Positions 24,201 through 32,897 of a DNA stretch of 48,465 nucleotides are shown here, piece by piece. The translations under genes were made by a program, and so were the position numbers. Position 1 is the stretch's first letter. Each line of letters opens with the position of its first letter. The notes beneath the pieces are model-generated. The model searched no databases. It worked only from the letters and a program-made list of their open reading frames with translations, and was not told the DNA's origin. This DNA is from an uncultured Collinsella sp. (GTDB lineage Bacteria; Actinomycetota; Coriobacteriia; Coriobacteriales; Coriobacteriaceae): positions 1-48,465 of the forward strand of contig CAUBPS010000017.1 of assembly GCA_958437935.1 (NCBI GenBank), given 5' to 3'.

Positions 24201-24436
24201 CCGATGCCGCCGCCGATGCCCATCAGCAGGGCGCCGGCAAACGCAAGAATACCGGTAACGGCAAATGCCAACCTACTGGGCGCCGGGGCATTGAACTCCT
24301 GAACCTCGGGATCAAAGCCGTGGTTGCGGAAGATCTGAGCGATATCCTCGGCAGCCAAGCGCTCTTCTTCGCTGCATGCCGGCGTAATGCCGGTGTTCTG
24401 CAGCAGGTGGTTAATATAGTTCTGGGTGTTCGCCAT
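21239..24436 (-). CDS. M28-peptidase-like membrane protein with a very long disordered insertion
   Basis: The product is about 1065 residues. The ATG at 24436 has GGAG six bases upstream. The N-terminal part (1-240) starts like M28 peptidases (SEEERLAAEDIAQIF), has hydrophobic helices at about 57-96 and 153-205, and carries the first metal-site motif AHYDS (His138). About 660 residues of acidic, Ala/Glu/Pro/Gln-rich low-complexity sequence follow. The C-terminal part (about 907-1065) resumes an M28-like fold (NLESVGAG, AKTDAYAALEASR, LPHNVNPTNIATVSEVV). The usual bridging Asp is Cys222 (GAVCNKSS), and the catalytic Glu-Glu pair is not seen in the TGASDCDG segment, so hydrolysis is doubtful. 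It forms an operon with a small membrane protein. Confidence 0.75.
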   Translation of the reverse strand: MANTQNYINHLLQNTGITPACSEEERLAAEDIAQIFRNHGFDPEVQEFNAPAPSRLAFAVTGILAFAGALLMGIGGGIGLVGTLLAIAGAVLYVLERTGHPVVSRLGKTGVSQNVIAYHKASGPLASPRNRPVVVVAHYDSPRAELLAREPYASYRALIARLLPVATVAPAAVAILRILPLPGALKVLLWIVAILASLVALANAANIISNRHILPYTSGAVCNKSSVAAMLGVMDNVAPFQGENEFPDDVPFDTYFGEQKRRAEEMARAAAEYAAAQQQNDYGNTIEYEEPTYAEDEFSQPIAPDAQTEPEQGEAFDEQIEGFEGASADETLIGAIVPEDQNQAVQAEEFNDEVPAAEPAEEPVAAEPEPKLYRNAAGNIRFGSDAIRALGMLPESCTLDYEEGEEPTFEPEPAPVVTAPAPVVAMDDESAAVTAAVAEPEAVSAIDPAAGLDILAPAAPAQDVTDESDDDYVEQPRRVSYESDTDFSAEIPAATPHADIASAFSSIGASASNFFKGALAKGKKFVDDFEEKRAAAREAAEQEAIAQQQAAEAARERAAQEFEQNEAMQSVPVDAAEATTSFESQQPASTDVVEATTSFEAQQHVDSTMSFDAAQFDSTITFEKQGTAIAEPLPVSDEQGDAVDDDEPIDAAEIQDAAEDEAVEANPDEEQYAAAEQDDSAEVEQEEVPAVSEAPETDESRPYSTQIFTMPTPSGSGATVADVAPTQDETVDSLMAQISSQASPRPQMNVPDPASAPSPAPSSSPLASVPDPSLPSMKQANVAPRTSLFDLPDPSAQVNDPFATAQGPEPTSAPVAPPMPVASGAQPIETISAPAPAAPKPRKRGLGGLFGRKKKNEQDSMSDWLGVEDDYDAKKSGRGIGSWDNFEDDNDGWKGGATSSDGASSEDMLSAVASMGDDELLGHDIWFVATGASDCDGAGMKAFLASHRDKLRGVFFINLESVGAGRLSVVTVEGEQQLLKGDRRIMNLVSKVCKSFHVDCGALEMPYAKTDAYAALEASRRALTIAGVDGTRLACARTEDDLPHNVNPTNIATVSEVVTEVIRRS

Positions 24437-24634
24437 GTGCGCTCCACATCCATAATCCGACAAATAGGCCCAATGCATGCACATTAGAACCGTATATAGT
24501 CGAAAGTATACCCCGAGCGAGCGCAAACGACCGAATTCGGGCCATCTTAACGCCCCGAGCGGACAAGGATATAGCCTAATCTCCATATCGGACTAAAATC
24601 ATGGCAGCAAACCACCTTCTCATGCGAGGACTCT

Positions 24635-25657
24635 ATGACGGCAAGCGACGCGACCGCGACAATTAAAATGGGGAATTCGGAGCCCAGTTTCGATAAAACG
24701 GCTCAGCGCATCCTCAATCTTTTCTTTGTGCTCAACAGCTCCCCCGAACCGCTGACGACCGAGCAGATCGTCTTGGATTCTGACCTGGGATATGGCTCGG
24801 GCAACATCGACTCGGATAAGCGCAAGTTTCGGCGCGATCGTGACAAACTGCTCGAGCGTGGCATCTTAATCAAGGAGGTTCGCCCCGCCGGTGCGCAGGA
24901 GACCGAGGAAAGCTCGTGGACAATCGACCGCGAGCACACGTTTGCAGCAGGTGGCCTCATCACCGCAGACGACGCCGACATCCTACTCAACGCCATCGAC
25001 CAGACGCTAGCGGCCGGCTCTTCCACCTTTGCCGCGCCGCTTGCCGATATTCGCTCCAAAATTGCCTACCTCACCGGCAGGACGACGGCGGACGAGGCGA
25101 CAATCAGCCGCTCTCCCACCGTCGATGCGGTATGGAGCGCCTTTGCCGAGCGATGCGCGCTGCGATTTTTATATCAGAACGGACGCGGTGAGCAAAAAGA
25201 GCGTACCGTCTGCGTCTACGGCATGTTCGAGCGCGAGGGCGTGGCGTACTTCTGCGGCCTCGACAATGCCACCGACGACATCAGGACATTCCGCTGCGAC
25301 CGTATCGTTCGCGCTTGGCGTCCTTCGAAGGCCTACACCATCCCTGCAGACTTCAACCTCAACGACTACCTGTTCTTTGAATTCGATTTTGCCGACCGAC
25401 CGCCCGTTGCAGCTACGTTCTCATTCGCCCCTCAGACGCAGATCGATATGATCAACGGTCTCACGCGCCGGCGAGGCAAGCTCGCACACACCGATGCGGG
25501 ATGGATCTGGACCGTTGACGTGCGCGACCTTGAAGCCGCCGCTTCATTTTGCATGGCCCACGCCATGGACGGCATGAGGCCTATGGCCCCCAAATCGCTC
25601 AAACAGGCGTGGAACCACCTCATCGAAAGGACGGTGCACGAGCATGCCCGTGCGTAA
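24635..25657 (+). CDS. WYL-domain transcriptional regulator (PafB/PafC-like), first of a pair
   Basis: The 340-residue regulator has an N-terminal helix-turn-helix region (about 20-80, including TTEQIVLDSDLGYGSG) followed by a WYL domain that senses a ligand or nucleic acid. The WYL core here reads VAYFCGLDN, a divergent version of the Trp-Tyr-Leu motif. The C-terminal WCX-like extension ends near MDGMRPMAPKS. The gene overlaps the next WYL gene by 14 bp, as in actinobacterial pafBC pairs that activate DNA-damage genes independently of LexA. The GAGG ribosome binding site is five bases from the ATG. Confidence 0.85.
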   Translation: MTASDATATIKMGNSEPSFDKTAQRILNLFFVLNSSPEPLTTEQIVLDSDLGYGSGNIDSDKRKFRRDRDKLLERGILIKEVRPAGAQETEESSWTIDREHTFAAGGLITADDADILLNAIDQTLAAGSSTFAAPLADIRSKIAYLTGRTTADEATISRSPTVDAVWSAFAERCALRFLYQNGRGEQKERTVCVYGMFEREGVAYFCGLDNATDDIRTFRCDRIVRAWRPSKAYTIPADFNLNDYLFFEFDFADRPPVAATFSFAPQTQIDMINGLTRRRGKLAHTDAGWIWTVDVRDLEAAASFCMAHAMDGMRPMAPKSLKQAWNHLIERTVHEHARA

Positions 25658-26561
25658 ACTCACCAGCGAGCAGAGGCTCTCGCGCGCCATCGACATCATG
25701 GAGGCCCTCTACGCCGCCGGCGAGAGCGGCATGACTCGAAACGAGATTTGCAGTCGCTTTGACATCACGGGGGTGTCGCTCGACGAGATTCTCGAGATCA
25801 TCTCGACGCTCGCGGACCGAGAATCGGGCGCACGCATCATCTGCGAATGCCACTGCGGGCGTGTGGTCCTCACCGGTGACGCCGGGCGCGTGCTACCGCT
25901 GCGCCTGAGTGCCGCCGAGGGCGCTGTGCTCAACCACGAACTTGAATCGTTGGGGATCGAGCCCCAGGCGGCGGCTCGGATTCGATCTGCTCTTCTACCC
26001 GAAGAGCTCGGCTATAACCAGCGCGTCTTTGACACCGTCAACCGTGGGTCGCACTGGCAGCAGCTGAGCTGCGCCATTCAAGACGGCGTTCGCTGCCGCA
26101 TCTCGTATCGTTCGATGGACGATGCGCGGCCACGCGAGCGTCTGGTCGACCCCTTGCGCATTATGGCAAACGGCGACCAAACATACCTGATTGCCTGGGA
26201 CATCGCGATCGATGAGCAGCGCACCTATCGCATGGATAAAATCGAGGGACTCGCCTTGACGGAAGACTCCGTCGTGCCTCACGCACCGGACGTCGCATCC
26301 CTCCACGATTCCCTTGCCCGGACGCAGCGTAGCGCAAAGCTCTTGATGCCATTCGATATGGCGGAGCATCTGGACTGGGCCGGCATCACCCTCATCGAGC
26401 GCAGCGGGGCAGACATGGCAACGGTAACCGTGCATTACGACTCCGAGCGTTGGCTACTGAGCCAGATAATCGCAGCGGGCGGAGCCATCCGCATCTTGGA
26501 TGACCCCACCCTGTCAAAGCGTCTGTGCGATATGGCAAAAACCCTCGTCTGTTCGCTTTAG
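25644..26561 (+). CDS. WYL-domain transcriptional regulator, second of a pair
   Basis: The 305-residue protein has a DeoR/HTH-like N terminus (LSRAIDIMEALYAAG and TRNEICSRFDITG) and a WYL domain with TYLIAWDIAID and YRMDKIEGL. Overlap with the upstream WYL gene implies coupled translation and a heteromeric regulator of PafBC type. Its stop codon shares two bases with the stop of the convergent dinG-like gene, leaving no space for a terminator. A role in DNA-damage response is inferred from family and neighbour, not shown. Confidence 0.85.
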   Translation: MPVRKLTSEQRLSRAIDIMEALYAAGESGMTRNEICSRFDITGVSLDEILEIISTLADRESGARIICECHCGRVVLTGDAGRVLPLRLSAAEGAVLNHELESLGIEPQAAARIRSALLPEELGYNQRVFDTVNRGSHWQQLSCAIQDGVRCRISYRSMDDARPRERLVDPLRIMANGDQTYLIAWDIAIDEQRTYRMDKIEGLALTEDSVVPHAPDVASLHDSLARTQRSAKLLMPFDMAEHLDWAGITLIERSGADMATVTVHYDSERWLLSQIIAAGGAIRILDDPTLSKRLCDMAKTLVCSL

Positions 26562-29452
26562 CGCCGCCGCTCGTGGCGTGCGCGCCACAGTTGCAGATAG
26601 TGACCGATCTGCGCCGATTCGATGCGCTGGTAGGAGCTCGTGGGCAGCGACGTTAAGAACTTCTTTCCGTAGCCCTTCGTCACCAGGCGCGGGTCGGCCA
26701 GAATCAGCACGCCGCAATCAGTCGACGAGCGGATAAGGCGGCCGGCCGCCTGCTTTACCTCGAGCACTGCCTCGGGCAGCGAATAGCGCGCCCAAGCGCG
26801 GTCTTCGCGCAGGTTGCGCTCGCACGAGAGCGGGTCCGTGGGGCTCGAGAACGGCAGCTTGGGAATGATGACGCAGCGCAGCGTCTCGCCGCTGGCGTCA
26901 AACCCCTCCCAGAAGGCCTTAAGCGCAAAAAGCGACGAGGTTGGCTCGCTGATAAACCGGTCGCGTAGGCGACGAGGAGATGAGTTGCGCTGCTGGCAGT
27001 TGAGCTCCAGACCCGCACGGGCCATCTTGGGCTCAACGCGGGCGTACAGGTCTTCCATGTCGCGCCGATTGGTGAACAACGTGAGCACCGATCCGCCCAT
27101 GGCAAGATGGGCGTCGACCAGCACGCGCTCGAGCGCCGTAAGATAGCTCTCACGATCGCGCGGATCGGGGATATCGCCCGCAACGACTACAGCCATGTTC
27201 GAATCGAAGTCGTAGCTCGAGTCCAAGTGCAGCGATGAGGATGTTGAAGCACCGATGCGATCGAGGCCGACCGCATGGTTAAAGTGTTCAAAGCTTTTGG
27301 ACACCGTCATGGTCGCCGAGGCAAAGATAGCCGTGTGAACCTCGGGCAGCCACTCGGTTGCCAAGGCCTCGCCAATGTCGATGCGCTCTGCAGTCATTGA
27401 CTCTCCGCCGGCACGCAGCCTGCGATTGACCTGCAGCGAATACACGTAGTGTTCATCGGTACCATCAATGATGAGTTTGAGGTTCTCGGCCAGCTCGTGC
27501 AGGCGGCGCGAGATATCACCCAGGTCGACAACAACCTCTGGCTTGTCGGCGGCGACGGCTTGCACCAGCGCGTCGACGCTCTTGTCAGCTTGTTCCAATG
27601 CGTCGATAGCAGCGTAGGCCGACTGTAAGAAATCATGCCAGTCGTCAGATTCGCGCAGCTCGGGGCCAATCCATAGATTGGCATTGTCATAACCCCCACG
27701 GGCACGGCGGCCGAACTCGCGAACGCCATCGAACACGTCGGTGATCGCCATGCTCGCGCGCGCAACCGTCGACGTCGCCTTGGCAGTAAGGCCCAGATAG
27801 AGCGTAGAGCCCTCGGAGGTTGCCAAATCACGGGAAACCTGGCTTAGCGCGCCGGTGCTCGAGCCACCCAGGCGCTCAAACAGAACGCGTGATTCGTCCG
27901 CCGACACCACGCGCGCCCACTGGCGGCGCGCCTCGCGCTCGATGGAATGGGCCTCGTCGATTACCCAATGACGAATCGGAGGCAAAATCCTGCCCTCGGC
28001 CGCGACATTGCGGAACAGCAGGGAATGGTTGGTGACCACCACATCGGCATGCGCCGCACGACGGCGAGCGCCGTGGACCAAACATTTATCAGGGAAAAAC
28101 GGGCAGAGGCGACGAGCGCACTCGCGCGAGGCCGTCGTAAAGTCGGGACGGTTGACGCTGCGCCACCGAATGCCGAGCGAGTCGAGGTCGCCATCGGCTG
28201 ATTGGCAGACGTACGCCATAATGACCGCGACCGCCGTGAGCGTGTCCGCCGGATCGCGCTTGGTGGTAATCTCGACCTGGCCGCGGCTCATGCGCTCGAG
28301 CTTGCGCAGGCACGGATAGTGGTCATACCCCTTGAGAGCGCAAAACGACAGACCGTCGGGCAGTTGCTCGGCAAGTTTTGGCAGCTCATGGTACATGAGC
28401 TGGTCGGCAAGATTGTTCGATTTGGTCGCAATACCAACCGTGATGTTGTTACGGCGCGCTGCCTCGGCAAAAGGCACCAGGTAGGCCATCGATTTGCCGA
28501 CGCCTGTGCCCGCCTCAATTACACGATGAGTGCCCGTGACCAGCGCATCGCGGACCTCGAGCGCCATCGCGATCTGCTCATCACGCGGCTCGTAGGTGGG
28601 ATACATGCGATTGACCAGGCCACCTGGCGCATAGTCTGCCTCAATCTCCTCACGACTCGGCATCTTGAGTACCGGCAGTTCGTCGGCGTCCACCCGATCG
28701 TCGGCGCGATCGGCCTTGAGAACGTCAGCACGAGCGGCGCTGAGAGAGAAGACAGAACCAGGGTTCTGCCCTGCCAAGAATGAGAAGATAGGACGATAGG
28801 ACCAAGGCACGTCCGGATGCATGTCGGCTAGGCGCGCCATGAGGCCCTGGGGCAAGTCGGTGAGCGCCACGAGCAACACGCGCCATACGCCACACAGGGC
28901 CTCGACGTCGGCATTGGCACGGTGTGATACCGAGTCACAGCCAAACAGATCGGCCATAAAAGACAGCTTGTGCGAGGCCAGGCGTGGAAGCGCGATGCGC
29001 GACAGCGCCAGCGAATCGATCCAAATATCGCTCACGTTGACGCCGCCTTTGACCGACTCGATAAACGAGCGGTCGAACGTGGCGTTATGTGCGATCACCG
29101 GGCAACCACCGACAAAATCGGCGAGAGCGGCGACGGCCTCAACGGCCGACGGGGCATCTGCCACATCGGCATTTGTAATGCTCGTGAGCTCGGTAATCTC
29201 GGCGGGAATCAGCTGCTTGGGATGCACGAAGGTATCGAAGCGGTCGACGATCTCGCGGCCCGAAAGACGGGCCGCCGAGATCTCGATCAGCTCGTTGTCC
29301 TGCACCGAAAGACCTGTGGTCTCGGTATCGAGGACAATCACATCTTCCTCGATAAGGCCGAAGGACTGCGTTTTGGCGCGTTCGGCAAGCGTGGCATAGG
29401 AGTCGATGACAAACTGCGGCGTTCCTGACGAAACCGCGTCCTCGATTAGCAT
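26558..29452 (-). CDS. dinG: DinG-family helicase fused to a DnaQ-like 3'-5' exonuclease
   Basis: The 964-residue protein has a DEDDh exonuclease domain at about 35-200 (Asp42/Glu44 in LDTETTGL, HNATFD, and HRANAD) and a superfamily-2 XPD/DinG-like helicase. Helicase features are Walker A EAGTGVGKS near 312-320, cysteines for a 4Fe-4S cluster in the YPCLRKL and CARRLCPFFPDKC segments, DEAH near 498, and QAAGRLIRS in the last motif. It probably unwinds and trims forked, R-loop or damaged DNA. The ATG lies inside the last codons of ddl, with a 7-bp overlap. It converges on the WYL pair. It resembles the exonuclease-fused DinG of Firmicutes more than the E. coli form. Confidence 0.93.
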   Translation of the reverse strand: MLIEDAVSSGTPQFVIDSYATLAERAKTQSFGLIEEDVIVLDTETTGLSVQDNELIEISAARLSGREIVDRFDTFVHPKQLIPAEITELTSITNADVADAPSAVEAVAALADFVGGCPVIAHNATFDRSFIESVKGGVNVSDIWIDSLALSRIALPRLASHKLSFMADLFGCDSVSHRANADVEALCGVWRVLLVALTDLPQGLMARLADMHPDVPWSYRPIFSFLAGQNPGSVFSLSAARADVLKADRADDRVDADELPVLKMPSREEIEADYAPGGLVNRMYPTYEPRDEQIAMALEVRDALVTGTHRVIEAGTGVGKSMAYLVPFAEAARRNNITVGIATKSNNLADQLMYHELPKLAEQLPDGLSFCALKGYDHYPCLRKLERMSRGQVEITTKRDPADTLTAVAVIMAYVCQSADGDLDSLGIRWRSVNRPDFTTASRECARRLCPFFPDKCLVHGARRRAAHADVVVTNHSLLFRNVAAEGRILPPIRHWVIDEAHSIEREARRQWARVVSADESRVLFERLGGSSTGALSQVSRDLATSEGSTLYLGLTAKATSTVARASMAITDVFDGVREFGRRARGGYDNANLWIGPELRESDDWHDFLQSAYAAIDALEQADKSVDALVQAVAADKPEVVVDLGDISRRLHELAENLKLIIDGTDEHYVYSLQVNRRLRAGGESMTAERIDIGEALATEWLPEVHTAIFASATMTVSKSFEHFNHAVGLDRIGASTSSSLHLDSSYDFDSNMAVVVAGDIPDPRDRESYLTALERVLVDAHLAMGGSVLTLFTNRRDMEDLYARVEPKMARAGLELNCQQRNSSPRRLRDRFISEPTSSLFALKAFWEGFDASGETLRCVIIPKLPFSSPTDPLSCERNLREDRAWARYSLPEAVLEVKQAAGRLIRSSTDCGVLILADPRLVTKGYGKKFLTSLPTSSYQRIESAQIGHYLQLWRARHERRR

Positions 29453-30411
29453 GCAACGCCCGCTCGACGAAGGCCCATACGGATCAGGCTGTCACAGACC
29501 TGCGGGAACGTCATGTCGTCGGTGTGGCGGATCTCATCCGGATACAGCGACGTATCGGTCATGCCGGGAATGGTATTGGTCTCGAGGATAACGGGGCCGT
29601 CCTCACTCACAATAAAGTCGCTGCGCGAGATACCCAGGCAACCGAGGGCCTTGTGAGCGGCGCAGGCAAGCTCCTGAGCGCGAGCGTAATTCTCGGGCGA
29701 AATCTGCGCCGGAATGCGATGGATGTCCGTAGGGTCGACATATTTCACGTCCAGATCGTAGAACTCGCAGTCCTCGGGCTTACGAATCTCGACAATCGGC
29801 AGAGCGCGCACGTCATCTTCACCGTATACGCCGACGGTGATCTCGGTACCCTCGATGCACTTCTCGACCAGCACTTTGTCGCCGTACTCAAACGCCTTGG
29901 CGATTGCCGCGGGCAGCTCGGAGGGCTCATGGACCAGGGAAATTCCATAGCTGGAACCGTTGACGGCCGGCTTCACAAAGCATCGCTCGCCACAAACGTC
30001 GACGATATGATCGATATCGACTTCATCGCCCACCTCGAGCGCGAGGCCGGGGGCAATGGGAATGCCCGCCTTGGCGTACAGGAGCTTAGAGACCTCCTTG
30101 TCGGCACCGCAGGCGCTGGCAAGCACGCCCGAGGCCGTGTAGGGGATACCCAGGGTCTCCATGGCGCCCTGCATGGCGCCATCCTCGCCGCCGGCACCGT
30201 GCATGGCGATAAACGCCACGTCAAAGCCGCCGGTCGCCATGGTTACCATAAAATCATCGGCAGCCGTGTCGAGCAGCTCCACCGAAGTGTAGCCGGCCTC
30301 CTTCAAGGCAGCCACGACGTTCTTTCCCGAATTGAGCGAGATCTCGCGCTCAGCGGAATGACCGCCCGCCAAGACCGCTACGTGCATGTTCTCTAGGCTT
30401 TTACCCGGCAT
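29446..30411 (-). CDS. ddl: D-alanine--D-alanine ligase
   Basis: The 321-residue ATP-grasp enzyme makes D-Ala-D-Ala for peptidoglycan. Motifs are LAGGHSAEREISLNSG at the N terminus, HGAGGEDGAMQGAME, KLLYAKAGIPIAPG, and the metal/substrate motif with ILETNTIPGMTDTSLYP near the C terminus. The ATG has a strong GAGGAGGAG site. The residue after the EDGA segment and the usual YSxGG-type loop look typical of a D-Ala rather than D-Lac ligase, but I did not test this. Its end overlaps the dinG-like gene, and it is divergent from rlmN across 85 bp. Confidence 0.94.
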   Translation of the reverse strand: MPGKSLENMHVAVLAGGHSAEREISLNSGKNVVAALKEAGYTSVELLDTAADDFMVTMATGGFDVAFIAMHGAGGEDGAMQGAMETLGIPYTASGVLASACGADKEVSKLLYAKAGIPIAPGLALEVGDEVDIDHIVDVCGERCFVKPAVNGSSYGISLVHEPSELPAAIAKAFEYGDKVLVEKCIEGTEITVGVYGEDDVRALPIVEIRKPEDCEFYDLDVKYVDPTDIHRIPAQISPENYARAQELACAAHKALGCLGISRSDFIVSEDGPVILETNTIPGMTDTSLYPDEIRHTDDMTFPQVCDSLIRMGLRRAGVAC

Positions 30412-30496
30412 GGGCAGACTCCTCCTCTATAATTTCTGCAGCTGATACCATATTGTAGCGATACCCTCTACGTTTCCCCAAAATCGAAAGGCTTCC

Positions 30497-31549
30497 ATGA
30501 ATCCCAGGACTAAATCTCAGGACATTCGCGACTTGAGCCAAAACGATATTCGCGAGCTCGTGGCCGAACTTGGCCAGCCCGCCTTCCGCGCGAAGCAGCT
30601 CATCGAATGGGTCTTTGAGAAGAACGTTTGTTCGTTTGACGATATGACCAACCTTCCCAAGGCTTTCCGTGAGCAGCTTAAAGAGGCTTTTGCCTTTGAT
30701 ACGCCGACTGAACTCACCAAGCAGGTTTCCAAAGATGGCTCGCGCAAGTATCTGCTCGAGTACCACGATGGCATTTCCGTCGAGACTGTCGGCATGCCCC
30801 GTCGTAACAAGCTTTCCGTCTGCGTTTCCACCCAGGCAGGCTGCGGCATGGGCTGCGCCTTTTGCGCTACCGGTCTCAACGGCCTCAAGCGCTCTCTGAC
30901 CGCTCAAGAGATCGTCGACCAGGTGCTTCATGTATCCAACGACTTTGACGAGCGTGTCACAAGTGTTGTCTTCATGGGCCAGGGCGAGCCGTTTGCCAAC
31001 TACGACGAGGTTCTCAAGGCACTGCGTATCCTCAACGACCCCGATGGCATCGGTATCGGCGCTCGTCACCTCACCGTCTCTACCAGCGGCGTTATTCCCG
31101 GTATTCGCAAATTTGCCGATATCCCCGAGCAGTTCACGCTTGCCGTTTCCCTGCATTCCGCCATCCAGTCGACGCGCAATAAGCTCATGCCCGGTGTTAA
31201 GAAGTACACGCTGCTTCGCCTTCACGAAGCGCTTCAGCTCTACACCGAGAAGACTGGCCGCCGCCCGACCTATGAGTATGCCATGATCGAAGGCGTCAAC
31301 GATACGAATCCAGAGATGCAGGCACTCTGCGACTTCTGCGAGGGAACGCTGTGCCACGTTAACCTGATTCAACTTAACGACATCGAGGGCAGCCCGCTCA
31401 AGCCGTCGCCGATTCATAAGGTTGAGGATCTTCAGCGTCGTCTTGAGTCCCGTGGCATCGAGACCACGATTCGCAACTCCCGTGGTAACGATATTGACGC
31501 CGCTTGCGGACAGCTGAAACAGCGCTTCAAAGTTCAGAAGAACGCATAG
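30497..31549 (+). CDS. rlmN: 23S rRNA (adenine2503-C2)-methyltransferase
   Basis: The 350-residue radical-SAM enzyme methylates C2 of A2503 in 23S rRNA and also A37 of some tRNAs. Cys116, Cys120 and Cys123 (CGMGCAFC) hold the 4Fe-4S cluster, and Cys337 in ACGQL is the methyl-carrying catalytic cysteine. MGQGEPFANYDEVL and AVSLHSA are further signatures. A GAAAGG site precedes the ATG. The gene is transcribed head-on to replication and is monocistronic, ending in a strong terminator. Its codons are visibly richer in T-ending forms than neighbouring genes. Confidence 0.96.
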   Translation: MNPRTKSQDIRDLSQNDIRELVAELGQPAFRAKQLIEWVFEKNVCSFDDMTNLPKAFREQLKEAFAFDTPTELTKQVSKDGSRKYLLEYHDGISVETVGMPRRNKLSVCVSTQAGCGMGCAFCATGLNGLKRSLTAQEIVDQVLHVSNDFDERVTSVVFMGQGEPFANYDEVLKALRILNDPDGIGIGARHLTVSTSGVIPGIRKFADIPEQFTLAVSLHSAIQSTRNKLMPGVKKYTLLRLHEALQLYTEKTGRRPTYEYAMIEGVNDTNPEMQALCDFCEGTLCHVNLIQLNDIEGSPLKPSPIHKVEDLQRRLESRGIETTIRNSRGNDIDAACGQLKQRFKVQKNA

Positions 31550-31567
31550 GGGAGTCGCACTCCAAAA

Positions 31568-31583
31568 CGTTTCATGTGAAACA
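31568..31583. other. Degenerate parS-like site
   Basis: CGTTTCATGTGAAACA differs from the local parS sequence at positions 1 and 8, breaking the central CG. It lies between the rlmN stop and its terminator, about 2.1 kb from the parS cluster. It could be a weak ParB site. Confidence 0.5.
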
Positions 31584-31586
31584 TCG

Positions 31587-31624
31587 AACGGCCCCGGTTG
31601 CAGGATATGCAACCGGGGCCGTTT
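31587..31624 (+). terminator. Terminator of rlmN
   Basis: A perfect 16-bp stem (AACGGCCCCGGTTGCA with its complement) with a 5-base loop is followed by a T-rich tail. Confidence 0.9.
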
Positions 31625-31686
31625 CATTTATTGACCTCAATTTTGGACCAGCAGCTACCTTTCCCATTTTTTACGGACAAAATAAG

Positions 31687-31718
31687 GGGCCCTTGTCTCA
31701 TGAATCAGACAAGGGCCC
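31687..31718 (-). terminator. Terminator of the parAB operon
   Basis: GGGCCCTTGTCT and AGACAAGGGCCC form a 12-bp perfect stem. On the minus strand CTTATTTT follows. Confidence 0.85.
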
Positions 31719-31747
31719 TCAAAATATGCAGGGTAATTGTTAGGTAC

Positions 31748-32002
31748 CTAATAGCCTACATTTTCCCATTGGTTGCTAACCCAACCTTGATTAATCTTAG
31801 GATTTTTCGTTACCTGAGCAGTGCGCATGGCAACATCTTCTGTCATGGCATCCATTTTCTTCTTGGACGTATCAACGATATCTTGCGCGCCGCGAAGCAA
31901 ACGACCTCGAAGTTCATCGTCTGTCGCTATCTTATAGCCAGCAAAGGCACCAGCCGCGATAGTCGTCACCAACGCAATCGCAGTAAAAATCTTATTCCTC
32001 AT
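31748..32002 (-). CDS. Small YtxH-like membrane protein in the parAB operon
   Basis: The 84-residue protein has an ATG at 32002 inside the last codons of parB, five bases after AAGGAGG. One N-terminal hydrophobic segment (about 4-24) is followed by a charged helical region (LRGRLLRGAQDIVDTSKKK), as in small YtxH-type proteins of Gram-positive bacteria. The overlap with parB implies coupled translation. Function is unknown; a membrane partner of the partition system is possible but speculative. Confidence 0.65.
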   Translation of the reverse strand: MRNKIFTAIALVTTIAAGAFAGYKIATDDELRGRLLRGAQDIVDTSKKKMDAMTEDVAMRTAQVTKNPKINQGWVSNQWENVGY

Positions 32003-32897
32003 CTTGGCCTCCTTGATCAAAGTGAATCATTTCACCAAGAATACGAGAGAGCTCTTCCTCGTCTTTAAACTCAATCTCAATCTTATTCCTTCCACGCGAG
32101 CTCTTCACACGCACGTTGGTATTAAATACCTGACGAAGTACACGCGCAGCCTTTTTAAAAGACTGAGGCGTTGCAGGCCGCGGCGTCTTAGGTGTCTCTC
32201 CGGCAGAAAACAATGGAGCAAGATTTTCTGTCGCTCTTACGGAAAGGCCCTCCGCAACAACCTTCTCTGCAAGTCGAATTCGAGCATCCTCATAGGGAAC
32301 TGCAAGAATCGCACGTGCGTGACCAGCAGTAAGTTTACCCTCAAAAATCATCTGCTGAACTACTTCGGGGAGATCGAGAAGGCGCAGCGAGTTTGTAATT
32401 GCAGAGCGTGACTTGCTTACGGCCTTCGACAATGCCTCCTGGGTCATACCGCTAGCATCGATGAGCTGGCGATAGCCCTTAGCCTCTTCGACGGGATTCA
32501 GATCAGAACGCTGAAGGTTTTCGATAAGAGCAAGAGCCAGCATCTCTTCATCATTAACATCTTTAATGATGACAGGCAGTTCCTCAAGACCAGCAAGCTT
32601 TGACGCCTGGTAACGACGCTCACCAGCGATGATCTCATAGCCGTTTCCATGCTTGCGAACCAAGAGCGGCTGCAAAACGCCATGTTCTTGGATTGACTCG
32701 CTCAACTCGCGAAGTTCAGTTTCATTAAAGTGAATTCGCGGTTGATTAGGGTTGGGAACGATATCCTCAATAGGTAGTTTTGTTTCAGATGCGGCATTTG
32801 AAGCAGATGCAGACGAACCACCGGTCTCATACTCGGCCTCAGAGACCAAAGCATTGAGTCCACGCCCCAATCCGCCACGTTTCTTTGCACTAGGCAC
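31992..32897 (-). CDS. parB: Chromosome partitioning protein ParB
   Basis: The 301-residue CTP-dependent clamp loads at parS and spreads along DNA. It starts with RGGLGRGLNALV, the ParA-contact peptide, followed by IVPNPNQPR, the CTP-binding GERRYQASKLAG motif, a helix-turn-helix region around KSRSAITNSLRLLDLP, and a C-terminal dimerisation domain. The ATG overlaps the end of parA by 8 bp. Three perfect parS sites lie just upstream of parA. It should organise the origin region and recruit SMC. Confidence 0.96.
   Translation of the reverse strand: MPSAKKRGGLGRGLNALVSEAEYETGGSSASASNAASETKLPIEDIVPNPNQPRIHFNETELRELSESIQEHGVLQPLLVRKHGNGYEIIAGERRYQASKLAGLEELPVIIKDVNDEEMLALALIENLQRSDLNPVEEAKGYRQLIDASGMTQEALSKAVSKSRSAITNSLRLLDLPEVVQQMIFEGKLTAGHARAILAVPYEDARIRLAEKVVAEGLSVRATENLAPLFSAGETPKTPRPATPQSFKKAARVLRQVFNTNVRVKSSRGRNKIEIEFKDEEELSRILGEMIHFDQGGQDEE

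Noticed and set aside
22406..24487. 693-codon plus-strand frame opposite the M28-like gene
   Set aside because: It arises from the low-complexity GC-rich insertion of the real gene and shows only Arg/Gly/Leu-rich mirror sequence.
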